This document shows positions 18,335 through 28,072 of a DNA stretch of 32,210 nucleotides, in pieces. The notes under the pieces were generated by a model. The model was not told the DNA's origin. It saw only the letters and a program-made list of their open reading frames with translations, and did not search any database. Origin of the DNA: Pseudomonadota bacterium (GTDB taxonomy: Bacteria; Pseudomonadota; Alphaproteobacteria; Micavibrionales; UBA2020); NCBI GenBank assembly GCA_021805245.1, contig JAJZFS010000045.1:1-32210 (forward strand), read 5' to 3'. The position numbers and the translations under genes are program-made. The number at the start of each line of letters is the position of its first letter. Position 1 is the stretch's first letter.

Positions 18335-19363
18335 CTATCCTCTGAATATCTTGCGGGGGTCGAAGGCGTCGCGCACGCCTTCGCCGATGAAGGTGAGCAG
18401 GCTGAGCAAAACAGCCAGCGACAAAAACGCCGTGATGCCGAGCCACGGCGCCTGCAAATTGTTCTTGCCCTGCGACAGCAGCTCGCCAAGCGAGGCCGAG
18501 CCGGGCGGCAGGCCGAAGCCGAGGAAGTCAAGACTGGCCAGCGAGGCGATCGAGCCGGTGAGGATGAACGGCATCATCGTGACCGTCGCCACCATGGCGT
18601 TGGGCAGGGCGTGCTTGAAGATGATGACGGGCGTCGAGACGCCGAGCGCCTTGGCGGGCCGGACATAATCGAGGTTGCGGGCTTTCAGGAACTCCGTGCG
18701 CACGTAGTTCACCAGCGTCATCCATGAAAAGAGCAGCATCAGCCCGAGCAGCGAGAAAAACCCCGGCGTGATGACGCTCGACATGATGATGAGCAAAAAC
18801 AGCACCGGCATCCCGCCCCAGATCTCGATGAACCGCTGCGACAGAAGGTCGAACAGCCCGCCGAAATAGCCCTCCAGCGCGCCGACGGTGATGCCGATGG
18901 CGCTGCTGAGCACCGTCAGGATCAGGCCGAAGAGAATCGAGACGCGGTAGCCGTAGATCAGGCGGGCGAAGACGTCGCGCCCCTGATCGTCCGTGCCGAG
19001 CCAGTTTTCCATTGTCGGTGGCGAGGGCGCGGGCACCAGTAAATTATAGTTGATGGTGCGGTAGGAATAGCGCACTGGCGGCCAGACCATCCAGCCCTTC
19101 GCCTTGATCAGCTTTTGCACGTAAGGATCGCGGTAATCCGCTTCGGTCTGGAAGGTGCCGCCGAAGGCCGTCTCGGGATAGGACTTGAAGATGGGGAAAT
19201 AGAAATGGTGGCCGTATTCGAGCAGCAGCGGCTTGTTGTTGGCGACGAAGCTGGCGCAGCAGGACACCACGAACAGGACGATGAAAATCCGCAATGACCA
19301 CCAGGCGCGGCGGTTGCGCTTGAACTGTTCGACGCGGCGCTGGGCGATGGGGGAAAGCGTCAT
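18335..19363 (-). CDS. yejE: Peptide ABC transporter permease
   Basis: [24 protein letters not shown]..., [26 protein letters not shown]; start overlaps the yejB stop by 4 nt. The longer 568-aa ORF runs antisense-like sequence upstream of the true start. Confidence 0.93.
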   Translation of the reverse strand: MTLSPIAQRRVEQFKRNRRAWWSLRIFIVLFVVSCCASFVANNKPLLLEYGHHFYFPIFKSYPETAFGGTFQTEADYRDPYVQKLIKAKGWMVWPPVRYSYRTINYNLLVPAPSPPTMENWLGTDDQGRDVFARLIYGYRVSILFGLILTVLSSAIGITVGALEGYFGGLFDLLSQRFIEIWGGMPVLFLLIIMSSVITPGFFSLLGLMLLFSWMTLVNYVRTEFLKARNLDYVRPAKALGVSTPVIIFKHALPNAMVATVTMMPFILTGSIASLASLDFLGFGLPPGSASLGELLSQGKNNLQAPWLGITAFLSLAVLLSLLTFIGEGVRDAFDPRKIFRG

Positions 19364-20478
19364 CTTGCCTCCTGCGCCTCGAAGTCGATGCGCGGGTCGA
19401 CGAGCGTCATGGTCAGGTCGCTGATCAGTTTGATGAGAAAGCCAATCAGCGTGAAGATATAAAGCGTGCCGAACATGACGGGATAATCGCGGTCGACCGC
19501 GGAGGTGTAGCCGAGCAGGCCGATGCCGTCGAGCGAGAAGATGGTCTCGATCAGCACCGAGCCGGTGAGAAAGACGCTCATCAGCGCCATCGGAAAGCCG
19601 GAAATCACGATCAGCATGGCGTTGCGGAAGACATGCTTGTAAAGGATGCGGTTTTCCGTCAGTCCCTTGGCGCGGGCGGTGAGGACGTATTGCTTGTTGA
19701 TCTCCTCGAGGAACGAGTTCTTGGTCAGGATGGTCAGCCCCGCGAAGCCGCTGATCGACAGCGAGATGACCGGCAGCGTGATGTGCCAGAAATAATCGAG
19801 GATGCGGTGCGGCCAGTCGAGGCTCGCCCAGTTGTCCGAGACGATGCCGCGCAGCGGGAAGATCTGCAAGTATTGCCCGCCCGCGAACAGGACGATGAGG
19901 AAGATGGCGAAGAGAAAGCCCGGTATGGCGTAGCCCGCGACGATCGCGCCGCTGGTCCAGACGTCGAACTTCGAGCCGTCTTTCACGGCTTTTTTGATGC
20001 CGAGCGGGATGGAGACGAGATAGATCAGCAGCGTCGACCACAGGCCGAGCGAAATGGACACCGGCAGCTTTTCGAGGATCAGCGCGGTGACTTTTTTGTT
20101 CTGGAAGTAGCTGTTGCCGAAATTGAAGGTGGTATAGTTTTTAAGCATCAGCACGAAGCGCTCGCCGGGGGGCTTGTCGAAGCCGAACTGTTTTCTGAGC
20201 GAGGCGATGAAGGCGGGGTCGAGCCCCTGCGCGCCGCGGTAGGCGCTCGCGCCGCTCGACATATCCATCTGCTTTTGCAGCGATTGCGTGCCGACTCCGG
20301 TGACGCTGCCGGCGCCGCTGAAGTTCTGCGTGGCCGAGACGTTCATGCCCTGCAATTTGGCGATGATCTGCTCGACCGGCCCGCCGGGGGCGATCTGCAC
20401 GATCAAAAAGTTCAGCAGGATGATCCCGAACAGCGTCGGGACCATGAGCAGCAGTCTGCGGACGATATATGCGGCCAT
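19360..20478 (-). CDS. yejB: Peptide ABC transporter permease
   Basis: 372 aa; [37 protein letters not shown], characteristic YejB N-terminus. Confidence 0.94.
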   Translation of the reverse strand: MAAYIVRRLLLMVPTLFGIILLNFLIVQIAPGGPVEQIIAKLQGMNVSATQNFSGAGSVTGVGTQSLQKQMDMSSGASAYRGAQGLDPAFIASLRKQFGFDKPPGERFVLMLKNYTTFNFGNSYFQNKKVTALILEKLPVSISLGLWSTLLIYLVSIPLGIKKAVKDGSKFDVWTSGAIVAGYAIPGFLFAIFLIVLFAGGQYLQIFPLRGIVSDNWASLDWPHRILDYFWHITLPVISLSISGFAGLTILTKNSFLEEINKQYVLTARAKGLTENRILYKHVFRNAMLIVISGFPMALMSVFLTGSVLIETIFSLDGIGLLGYTSAVDRDYPVMFGTLYIFTLIGFLIKLISDLTMTLVDPRIDFEAQEAR

Positions 20479-20489
20479 ATTGAATTACG

Positions 20490-22370
20490 CTATTTTCCCA
20501 GAAGGAACCTGTGCGGAATTTTAGCAGCCTTTTGCGGGTCATACCACCATGTATCTATCGCGGCGTAGGTCACGCTTCCGGCATATTTGGGGGCGATTTG
20601 GGGCTGGTCGAACTTGTTCCAGTAGGCGACGCGGTAGGCGGCCAGATACCAGTTGGGAATCACATAATAATTCCATAGCAGCACGCGGTCGAGCGCGCGG
20701 GTGCGGACGATCAGCGCGGCGCGGTCCGGCGCGTGGACGATCATGTCGACCAGCTTGTCGACCACGGGGTTTTTGATGCCGATCAGGTTGCTGCTGCCGC
20801 GCACGTCGGCGAAGGCGCTGCCCCAGTAGTTGCGCTGTTCGTTGCCGGGCGAAAGCGACTCGCCGAAGCCGCCCACGGCCATGTCGAAGTCGAAATCTTC
20901 CATGCGCTTCTGGTATTGCGCAACATCGACTTGGCGGATCGAGGCCTGAATGCCGAGCCGTTTCAGATTGTTGACCATCGGGTTGAGCCAGCGCGCGAAG
21001 GCCGCCTGATAGATCAGGAACTCGAACTTGAACGGCTTGCCGTCTTTTTCCAGCACGCCGGCGGCATTGACCTTCCAGCCCGCCTGTTTGAGCAGGTTCG
21101 CGGCGGTGATCAGGTTCTGGCGCATGTCGTAGCCGTTGCCGGAGGTTTGGGGCAGGGTGAAGGGCTTGGTGAACAGCTCCGGCGGCAGCTGCTTTTTGAA
21201 CGGTTCGAGGATTTTCAGCTCCTGCCCTTCCGGCACGCCGGAGGAGGCGAACTCGGAATTTTCAAAGTAGCTGGTGGTGCGCTTGTAGCTGTTCCAGGCG
21301 AACTGCTTGTTCGACCACGCGAAGTCGAACGTATAGCCGAGCGCTTCGCGCACCAGCCTGTTTTTGAACATCGGGCGGCGGATATTGAAGATGAAGGCCT
21401 GCATGCCCTGCGGCATGTGGTTGGGGAGCAGTTCTTTTTTAATATAGCCCTTGTTCACGGCAGGCTTGTCGTATTCGGTATACCAGCTTTTGGCGATGTT
21501 TTCTTCATGCAGGTCGTATTCGCCGGCGAACAGCCCCTGCAGGATAACGGTCGCATCCTGATACATGTCGTAACTGATGGTGTCGAAGTTATACTGGCCC
21601 TTTTCGATCGGCAGATCCTTCGCCCACCAGTTTTTGACCCGTTCATAGACGATGCGGCGGCCGTATTTGACGGACTTCACTTTGTAAGGCCCGCTGCCGA
21701 GCGGCATGAGGGTCGTGGTGGCGGCGAAGTCCTTGCCCTTCCAGTAATGCTCGGGCAGGACGGGCATTCCGCCGACGATCATGGGCAGTTCATGGTTGTT
21801 TCTGGCGCGGAAGGTGAATTTCACGCGCAAAGGCCCTTCGGCGGCGGCGGATTTCACCGCGGCGTAATAGACGCGGAAGAAAGGCGCGCCGTCTTTCATC
21901 AGCGTGTTGAACGTCCACACCACGTCGGCGGAGGTGATGGGCGTGCCGTCGTTCCAGCGCGCGCTTTTGCGCAAGGTGAAGACGACCCAGCTTTTGTCCG
22001 GCGCCACCTCGACCGTTTTGGCGATCAGGCCGTATTCGGAAAACGGCTCGTCCGCCGTCTGCGCCATCAGGGTCTGGTAGACCAGCCCCTGCAGCCCCGG
22101 CGCGGGCGTGCTTTTGAGCACGAAAGGATTGAGGCTGTCGAACGTGCCGAGACGCGCCAGACGCAGCGTGCCGCCTTTGGGTGCGCCGGGGTTGACGTAG
22201 TCGAGATGCGTGAAGCCGGGCTGGTATTTCGGCTGGCCGCTGATGGCGATGGCGGGGAGCGGCTGCGGGGCGGCGACGGCGTGCGCGGATTTTTGCGCTG
22301 TCGCCGCCCGCGCGGCGAGGGGCGACAAAAGGGCGCAGCAAAGCAGGAGGGCGGCGGGCAGTCGGGACAT
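20490..22370 (-). CDS. yejA: Extracellular solute-binding protein, family 5
   Basis: 626 aa with signal peptide; YVNPGAPKGGTLRLARLGTFDSLNPFVLK, SARWNDGTPITSADVVWTFNTL. Confidence 0.93.
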   Translation of the reverse strand: MSRLPAALLLCCALLSPLAARAATAQKSAHAVAAPQPLPAIAISGQPKYQPGFTHLDYVNPGAPKGGTLRLARLGTFDSLNPFVLKSTPAPGLQGLVYQTLMAQTADEPFSEYGLIAKTVEVAPDKSWVVFTLRKSARWNDGTPITSADVVWTFNTLMKDGAPFFRVYYAAVKSAAAEGPLRVKFTFRARNNHELPMIVGGMPVLPEHYWKGKDFAATTTLMPLGSGPYKVKSVKYGRRIVYERVKNWWAKDLPIEKGQYNFDTISYDMYQDATVILQGLFAGEYDLHEENIAKSWYTEYDKPAVNKGYIKKELLPNHMPQGMQAFIFNIRRPMFKNRLVREALGYTFDFAWSNKQFAWNSYKRTTSYFENSEFASSGVPEGQELKILEPFKKQLPPELFTKPFTLPQTSGNGYDMRQNLITAANLLKQAGWKVNAAGVLEKDGKPFKFEFLIYQAAFARWLNPMVNNLKRLGIQASIRQVDVAQYQKRMEDFDFDMAVGGFGESLSPGNEQRNYWGSAFADVRGSSNLIGIKNPVVDKLVDMIVHAPDRAALIVRTRALDRVLLWNYYVIPNWYLAAYRVAYWNKFDQPQIAPKYAGSVTYAAIDTWWYDPQKAAKIPHRFLLGK

Positions 22371-22453
22371 GCGATTCTCCGGAGGATTTTAAAGACCCGA
22401 CCAGTTTACTCTGCGGGCAGAGGTGTTACAAGGCACAGGGCATGGCGAAAAGA

Positions 22454-22481
22454 AAAACCCCGCCGGAGGGGGCGGGGTTTT
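22454..22481 (-). terminator. Rho-independent terminator downstream of the DotA-like gene
   Basis: Minus strand AAAACCCCGCC-CCCTCC-GGCGGGGTTTT followed by TCTTTT; perfect 11-bp arms. Confidence 0.85.
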
Positions 22482-22494
22482 GGAATTGTAAATG

Positions 22495-25400
22495 CTATGG
22501 AAGCTTGCTGTCTATACTACCCAGCTTGTTTCCAATATTTCCTAATGAACCCATCATTTCGCCATGTTTCGCATTCGCGGCTGCCGCGCTTTTTGCTTTG
22601 CCCGCTGCCTCTCCGCCGGCCTGCACGGCCTTGGTTGCGCCGCCCATGGATTCGCCGGCCATGCCGCCCATGCGGCCCACGGCGCCGCTGTGGTCGCCGC
22701 CGTCACCGATAGAGCCGCCGGACCCGGACCGGCTGCCGCCGATCGGCGCCCAGCGGAAGAAGGCGTCGGGGATCGAGCTGATCAGCTTGAAGCAGGTGTT
22801 CGCCGCCGAGTAGATGACCATGAAGAAGATGACCGTATAGGCCAGCATGGCCAACAGGCTGATGATGATTCCAGATAGCCCCGAGGCTTGCGACATCGTC
22901 GTCTCCATGAAGGATTTGAAGATGGTGTAGAAGTACGAGAAGAACGTGTTGAAGAGGAGGATGGAGCCGACAAAGCCCACCACCGTCAGCACCGGCCTTG
23001 TGAAAACGTCAAGCCAGTTGAGGAACACGTGCTTGGCATCCCATCCTTCGCCCGTTGTCGAGAGGAAGGACAGCGCCGCGATCGGCACCAGCGCCACGGC
23101 CTCGAACACCGTCGCGCCCCACGTGAGGACGGCGAAGGCGACCCGTATCAGGGGCAGGGCCGGCAGCCAGAACGATAGCGTCGCCCCGCAACTGAGGAAG
23201 ACCGTGCCGAAGACGCCGAGCAACGTCATGACGGTGCTGCTGGAAACGGCGGCCGCCACGTCGTCCATCGGGATCAGGGAGAGCAGCAGAACAACGCCGA
23301 GAAGGGCCAGGTGTATGCCGACGCCGATCGCGATCAGCTTGTGCCCCAGGTTGATCAGGACGGTCAGCGGATAAACGGTTTGATCCTGCGCGTCCGGCGC
23401 GACCAGATCGATCACGTCGCCGTGAATGTAACTGGTAATTGCGTGCGCAATGATCGAGATCGGCGAGGTGACGACCTGCGTGATGCTCTTGACGATGCCG
23501 ACGAAGATATTGACGAGCTTGGCGATGGCCGCCACGCCGCCGAAGACGGCTCCCAGCACGGGGACATGGCTTATCCAGCTCGAATGGCTGCTGCCGCCGC
23601 CGCCGCTGCCGCCATCGCTGGGGCTCACGCCGATGGCATTGGGGCTGGCGATGGTCGCGCCGCCGCCCAAGCCGCCGGTATTGCGGACAAAGTTGCCCGT
23701 GCCGCTCCCCGCCGTGGTGACGTTAGGATTTGCGGCCATCGGCACTGTTTGCCACCAGTCGTCGAACTTGTTGACGACTTCGTTGATCTTTTCGCTCAGG
23801 CCGCCCTCGTTGGGGATGGAACCCGGCGTGATGTGGACAGGCAGCTTGGACTGATCGAGAACAAACCTGTTGATATTGGCGAGCTTTTCAAAAAAACTGC
23901 CCATATCGGCCCAGCCGTGGTCGCATGTACTGGCGCCGGTGGCGCCGTTGCAGAGCAGCTGCGCCGCGAGCGGAGCTATATCATTGTTATAGTTCGTCTG
24001 CAGCGCCTTGAGGATTGTGGCTTGCATGATATCTTCAATGGCTGCGCTGGAACCGAAATTACCGTCTTCAACGCAGCTCATGTCCGGATACTGGCCGCTG
24101 GCGGGGATGCCCGCGCCGCAGTTGTTTCCGGTCGGCCCATTCTCGGCGGCGGCACCGCCGCCGGTGCAGTTCAGGTGCAGAACGTCCTGTTGCCCGCTGC
24201 CGTTGCCGTTGCCTTGATCCTGTCCCCAGATATGCTGCGACACGAAGCCGCAGGCAAAAGAGTTGGCGATCTTTTCGATTTGCGTTTGCGGGCTGCCGTC
24301 CTTCGTGTCTTTGCCTGTGGCGGCAGCCGGGGCGCTTGCGCCGGCATAGAACATGTTGTGCCATGCGGTCGCCATATCTATCTGGAATTGCAGTTTCTTC
24401 TGTTCGATGATATTTGCGCCCGATATTCCGGTTATGGGGTTTGTAGCGCCGGTCGCGAGCGCCATCTGTTGTGTCAGAGTCGGATCGTTCACCGTCGGGA
24501 AACTGATGGTGCCGCATTCGTTGGAGCCCGTCAGCTTGCGGTAGGAATAGCTTTGCTGACCGTTGTCAAACTGACCTTTGTTGTCGTAGCGGTAGACGAT
24601 TTGCGCATTGGGCAGGTTCGCGCCTTCCGCCTGATCGGAATAGCCGTTGGAGGCGACGATACAGACCCACGAGCGGAGCAGTTTGCCCGTCAGCGCCATC
24701 AGGTTTTTCTGCGCAGGCAGCTTGTAGAGCGGATCTTTCGTGATTTGGGTGAGGTAGGCGTGCCAGGCGTTCGAGCCGAGGTTGCTGCCGTATTCCGCGA
24801 TTTTCATGACCATGAACTGGCCGGAGCTGAAACCGTTCGCCCCGAGCGGAATCATCAGGCCGAGCGCGAAGATGATGCGGATCGGCGCCCACACCATGTT
24901 GTGGCGGCCGCCGCCGAGTTGCCCGGTCTTCGCCGTGTCCACGACGACCGACAGGATCAGCCAGAAGAGCATGATGCCGGCGATCACCATGATGCCGGAG
25001 TTATAGATCTGCATCATGGCCCCGACGGCGTTTTGCAAAGGCCCGCCTTTGCCCGCCGCGCCATAGCGCAGCATGGCGTTGAGGAAGGCGAGGGCATAGT
25101 CCGTCTGTGACGCGCCCGTACTCGGGCCCGGGAAAGTCTTATCCCACAGGACGGCCGTATTGACAGTGTTCAGGGTTGTAAAATCCGATGCGCCGTTCCA
25201 GTTGGCGAAGACCTGCGCCGACGCGCTGGTCACGAAAACCGTGGAAAGGTTGATGATCGTCATGACGATGGAGGAGATAACGAAGAAAATGATCAGCAGA
25301 ACCGAGGAGAAGACGCTCCACTGATAGGGCGTCGCGCCGTGCATGCGCAAGCTGTACCACGCATCGCCGAGCATTTCCGCGAAACTGCACTTTTCGACGC

Positions 25401-25587
25401 CGGGCTCGCCGTAAAGAACAGCCGGGTGGGTCTGCGGCAACAGGCCGGACTGTGCCAGAAGGCCTGCGATTATGCGCATGAAAATGGGGACAATATGCCC
25501 CGCGCCCCTGAACATCCGGCCGAATTGTGGCAAAAATACGAAAGACGCAATCGACGGCGCCCTAGATTGACTTGACGAATCGCTCAT
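22495..25587 (-). CDS. DotA/TraY-like integral membrane protein (type IVB secretion/conjugation family)
   Basis: About 1030 aa; N-terminal membrane region with HNMVWAPIRIIFALGLMIPLGANGFSSGQFMVMKIAEYGSNLGSNAW, long polar central region, C-terminal cluster of hydrophobic helices, Gly-rich tail: DotA/TraY-type organisation. Assigned by motif memory, not search. Confidence 0.7.
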   Translation of the reverse strand: MSDSSSQSRAPSIASFVFLPQFGRMFRGAGHIVPIFMRIIAGLLAQSGLLPQTHPAVLYGEPGVEKCSFAEMLGDAWYSLRMHGATPYQWSVFSSVLLIIFFVISSIVMTIINLSTVFVTSASAQVFANWNGASDFTTLNTVNTAVLWDKTFPGPSTGASQTDYALAFLNAMLRYGAAGKGGPLQNAVGAMMQIYNSGIMVIAGIMLFWLILSVVVDTAKTGQLGGGRHNMVWAPIRIIFALGLMIPLGANGFSSGQFMVMKIAEYGSNLGSNAWHAYLTQITKDPLYKLPAQKNLMALTGKLLRSWVCIVASNGYSDQAEGANLPNAQIVYRYDNKGQFDNGQQSYSYRKLTGSNECGTISFPTVNDPTLTQQMALATGATNPITGISGANIIEQKKLQFQIDMATAWHNMFYAGASAPAAATGKDTKDGSPQTQIEKIANSFACGFVSQHIWGQDQGNGNGSGQQDVLHLNCTGGGAAAENGPTGNNCGAGIPASGQYPDMSCVEDGNFGSSAAIEDIMQATILKALQTNYNNDIAPLAAQLLCNGATGASTCDHGWADMGSFFEKLANINRFVLDQSKLPVHITPGSIPNEGGLSEKINEVVNKFDDWWQTVPMAANPNVTTAGSGTGNFVRNTGGLGGGATIASPNAIGVSPSDGGSGGGGSSHSSWISHVPVLGAVFGGVAAIAKLVNIFVGIVKSITQVVTSPISIIAHAITSYIHGDVIDLVAPDAQDQTVYPLTVLINLGHKLIAIGVGIHLALLGVVLLLSLIPMDDVAAAVSSSTVMTLLGVFGTVFLSCGATLSFWLPALPLIRVAFAVLTWGATVFEAVALVPIAALSFLSTTGEGWDAKHVFLNWLDVFTRPVLTVVGFVGSILLFNTFFSYFYTIFKSFMETTMSQASGLSGIIISLLAMLAYTVIFFMVIYSAANTCFKLISSIPDAFFRWAPIGGSRSGSGGSIGDGGDHSGAVGRMGGMAGESMGGATKAVQAGGEAAGKAKSAAAANAKHGEMMGSLGNIGNKLGSIDSKLP

Positions 25588-25627
25588 GAATTCCCCCCGG
25601 AAATGCACCCGCTACGGCTATCTTTAC

Positions 25628-25656
25628 ATGATACTTCTTTTTCTTAAAATGGTCAA
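25628..25656 (-). promoter_or_regulatory. Putative promoter for the DotA-like gene
   Basis: Minus strand TTGACC - 17 nt - TATCAT in AT-rich sequence. Confidence 0.6.
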
Positions 25657-25726
25657 ATTGAACATAATTTATGAAAAATTGTAAGCACTCTGAAAAAGCG
25701 ATTATATATTTGATTTTATTTACTTT

Positions 25727-26593
25727 TTACCAAGACAGATTTTCCATGACATAACTTGGCTTAAAAAGATAGCCGGAGAAGAAGTCATTATATTGCGCGG
25801 GGCCGGATTGGGCGGATGAAAAGGCGTCGCGGTGGATGCCGGAGGTCACGAGGACAGAATCGAGGCCGAATCCGGTGGCGCCGGCAATATCGGTCTGCAT
25901 GCCGTCGCCGACGGCAAGAATCTTGCTCGTGCCCATCTCCCTGACGCAGCGGCTGTAAACGTTGCGGTGGGGCTTGCCGTAGTAGACGACGTCGCCGCCG
26001 AGGGTGGCGTAAGCCTCGGCCAGCGCGCCGGCGCAGACCACCAGCTGCTCCTGAACATGGACGATCTTGTCCGGATTGGCGCAGAGCATGGGCAGTTTCC
26101 GATCGCAGCAGTCTTCGAGCAGCGGCATATATATGTCGACGTCGTCGGAAAAATCCTGCACGCCGCTGTTGAGGACGAAATCCGCGCGGGCGGGATCGGT
26201 CACGAGCTCGATCTCCAGCCCGTCATATAGACTGTGGTCGCGCTCGGGCGCGCCGATGTGCAGGCAGCGGTTGCCCCAGCGGCCAAGCAGCTCGTCGCGC
26301 ATGGCCTGCCAGCTGGCCTCGCCCGAGGTCACCAGCCCGCCGTACATGTCGGACGTGATGCCCATGGCGTCCAGCTTGGCGGCGATGACGAAGGCGCGGC
26401 GCGGCGCGTTGGAGAGCAGCCAGACCTTCTTTTTGATTTTCTTGAGCGCGGCAAGCGTCGGCAGCGTCTCGGGGAACGGCGCGACGCCGTCATGCACCAC
26501 GCCCCACAGGTCGAGGATGAAGCCGTCGTAAAAGACGGCGACTTCGGAAAGACCGGAGAGTTTTTTGGGCGCGGCGGCGGTCGCGGGCATCAT
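25727..26593 (-). CDS. HAD superfamily class IIA hydrolase (TIGR01459-like)
   Basis: 288 aa; FILDLWGVVHDGVAPFPETLPTLAALKKIKKKVWLLSNAPRR, CANPDKIV, YYGKPHRNVY, ILAVGDGMQTDIAGATGFGLDSVLVTSGIH. Confidence 0.9.
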   Translation of the reverse strand: MMPATAAAPKKLSGLSEVAVFYDGFILDLWGVVHDGVAPFPETLPTLAALKKIKKKVWLLSNAPRRAFVIAAKLDAMGITSDMYGGLVTSGEASWQAMRDELLGRWGNRCLHIGAPERDHSLYDGLEIELVTDPARADFVLNSGVQDFSDDVDIYMPLLEDCCDRKLPMLCANPDKIVHVQEQLVVCAGALAEAYATLGGDVVYYGKPHRNVYSRCVREMGTSKILAVGDGMQTDIAGATGFGLDSVLVTSGIHRDAFSSAQSGPAQYNDFFSGYLFKPSYVMENLSW

Positions 26594-27933
26594 TTCTTTT
26601 CACGCAGCACGGGCTTGCCGAACAGGTAGCCCTGGCCGTAGTCCACGTCGATCTCGAGAATTTCCAGCAGCTGGCGCTCCGTCTCTATCTTTTCGACGAT
26701 CAGGTCGATGCCGTTGCGGTCGAACTCGTCCTTCAGGCGCTTGAGGCGCTGCAGGCCGCTGTCCTCCTTGATCTCGCGCACCAGCAGGGCGGCGTCGATC
26801 TTGACGAAGCGGATATGCCGCGCGTTGAGACGGCTGAAGTTGACGTTGAGGCTGCGCACCTGGTCCATCGAGAAGCGGCAGCCGAGCTTCGAAAGCCCGT
26901 CGAGGATCGGCAAAACATCGGCGTTCATGGTGGCAAGGTCGGTCTGCGCGAGTTCGAACACCAGACGCGGCGCCAGCGCGCGGTTGAGTGAAATGAACTC
27001 GACGAGATCGCCCATGAATTTCGGGTCGTTGAGCGTCGGGCTGGTGATGTTGAAGAAATAGGCGTTGCCGGGGCCGTCGTCCTCGGCGTTGCGGATGAGC
27101 TGCAGGCCGCGCAGCAGCAGCAGGTTGTCGATGATCGGCATGAGCGCCTGCCGGTTGGCGATGCCGACGTAGCGGCTTGCGGGCAGGTACGCGCCCTCTT
27201 TGACGCGGATGCGCGACAGCATCTCGAAAAAGCGCGTCTTGCGCTGGGGCAGGCCGACGATCGGCTGCATGAAGAGGTCGATGCGGTCCTGATGCGCCAC
27301 GCTCTGGACGAGCTGCAGCACTTGCGCCTCCGTCAGGTGGAGGCCGATCTTCTCCGGATCGGCGTCGGCGGGGATGCCGAGGTCCTGCTCGGGGATGATC
27401 TCGATTTCATCCTGATCGTCTTTCGGCTGCTCGCCGAGCTTCGAGAGCTGGTCGACCAGGCCTTTGAACATGCGCTGGTCGATATTTTCGTCCGGCATTT
27501 TGCCGTAGCCGCGCGCGATGCTCGCCGCCGCGCCGGAGAGGCTCTTGCGCAGCAACGCGGTGTCGTTGCGGTTGCGCGCCACGTCGCGCACGAGGCGGTC
27601 GTAGTCGGAGTTCATGTCGTGCAGCTGCTGCAGCAGGTCTTTTTCCCAGCGGCGGCGCGCGGCCATTTCCGACAGCACCAGCAGCCCGAAAACGACCAGC
27701 CCCGCGGTGATGAAGGCGGCGCGCACCGAAACCGCGCCCGCCAGAAACACCACCAGCGCCAGCACGCCGAGCGCGATCACCATGTTGCGGAAGGTGAAAT
27801 AGTTGTAAAAAGTGAATTTTTCCGGCGCCTTGCCGCTGGCCAACGGGCGCTGGAGCAGGCTCAGCTTGTTGGCATTGCTGTACGGTCTGGGTGCCATGGG
27901 GGCATTCCTGTTCGCGGCGGTTTTGTGTTGCAT
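26590..27933 (-). CDS. Membrane-anchored degenerate EAL-domain protein
   Basis: 447 aa; EAL-like fold with FFEMLSRIRVKEG, FFNITSPTL, RLVFELAQTD, IRFVKIDAALL, LIVEKIETERQLLEILEIDVDYGQGYLFGKP; N-terminal hydrophobic pair. Confidence 0.85.
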   Translation of the reverse strand: MQHKTAANRNAPMAPRPYSNANKLSLLQRPLASGKAPEKFTFYNYFTFRNMVIALGVLALVVFLAGAVSVRAAFITAGLVVFGLLVLSEMAARRRWEKDLLQQLHDMNSDYDRLVRDVARNRNDTALLRKSLSGAAASIARGYGKMPDENIDQRMFKGLVDQLSKLGEQPKDDQDEIEIIPEQDLGIPADADPEKIGLHLTEAQVLQLVQSVAHQDRIDLFMQPIVGLPQRKTRFFEMLSRIRVKEGAYLPASRYVGIANRQALMPIIDNLLLLRGLQLIRNAEDDGPGNAYFFNITSPTLNDPKFMGDLVEFISLNRALAPRLVFELAQTDLATMNADVLPILDGLSKLGCRFSMDQVRSLNVNFSRLNARHIRFVKIDAALLVREIKEDSGLQRLKRLKDEFDRNGIDLIVEKIETERQLLEILEIDVDYGQGYLFGKPVLREKK

Positions 27934-27998
27934 GCGCTAGAGATTACCGCCTCGGACGGCATATTTCCAGCAGTCATTAATACTCTCGGACAATCAAT

Positions 27999-28027
27999 TT
28001 GACATAATTATAATATGCGTTTACAAT
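27999..28027 (+). promoter_or_regulatory. Putative promoter for the fifth ankyrin gene
   Basis: TTGACA - 17 nt - TACAAT, AT-rich spacer. Confidence 0.65.
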
Positions 28028-28072
28028 AATCGGAGTATCGATGAATGTGCATGTTTCGACAGGGAGCCGGCT

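Noticed and set aside
18335-20041. 568-aa ORF as the yejE product
   Set aside because: N-terminal ~226 residues are an out-of-frame reading of yejB; YejE begins at [10 protein letters not shown] (19363).
16709-22370. yejABEF operon as a novel transporter
   Set aside because: Standard gene order and motifs for a microcin C/oligopeptide importer; nothing unusual.
20733-22712. 659-aa plus-strand ORF across yejA and the intergenic terminator
   Set aside because: Antisense to yejA; no recognisable domain, arises from codon bias.
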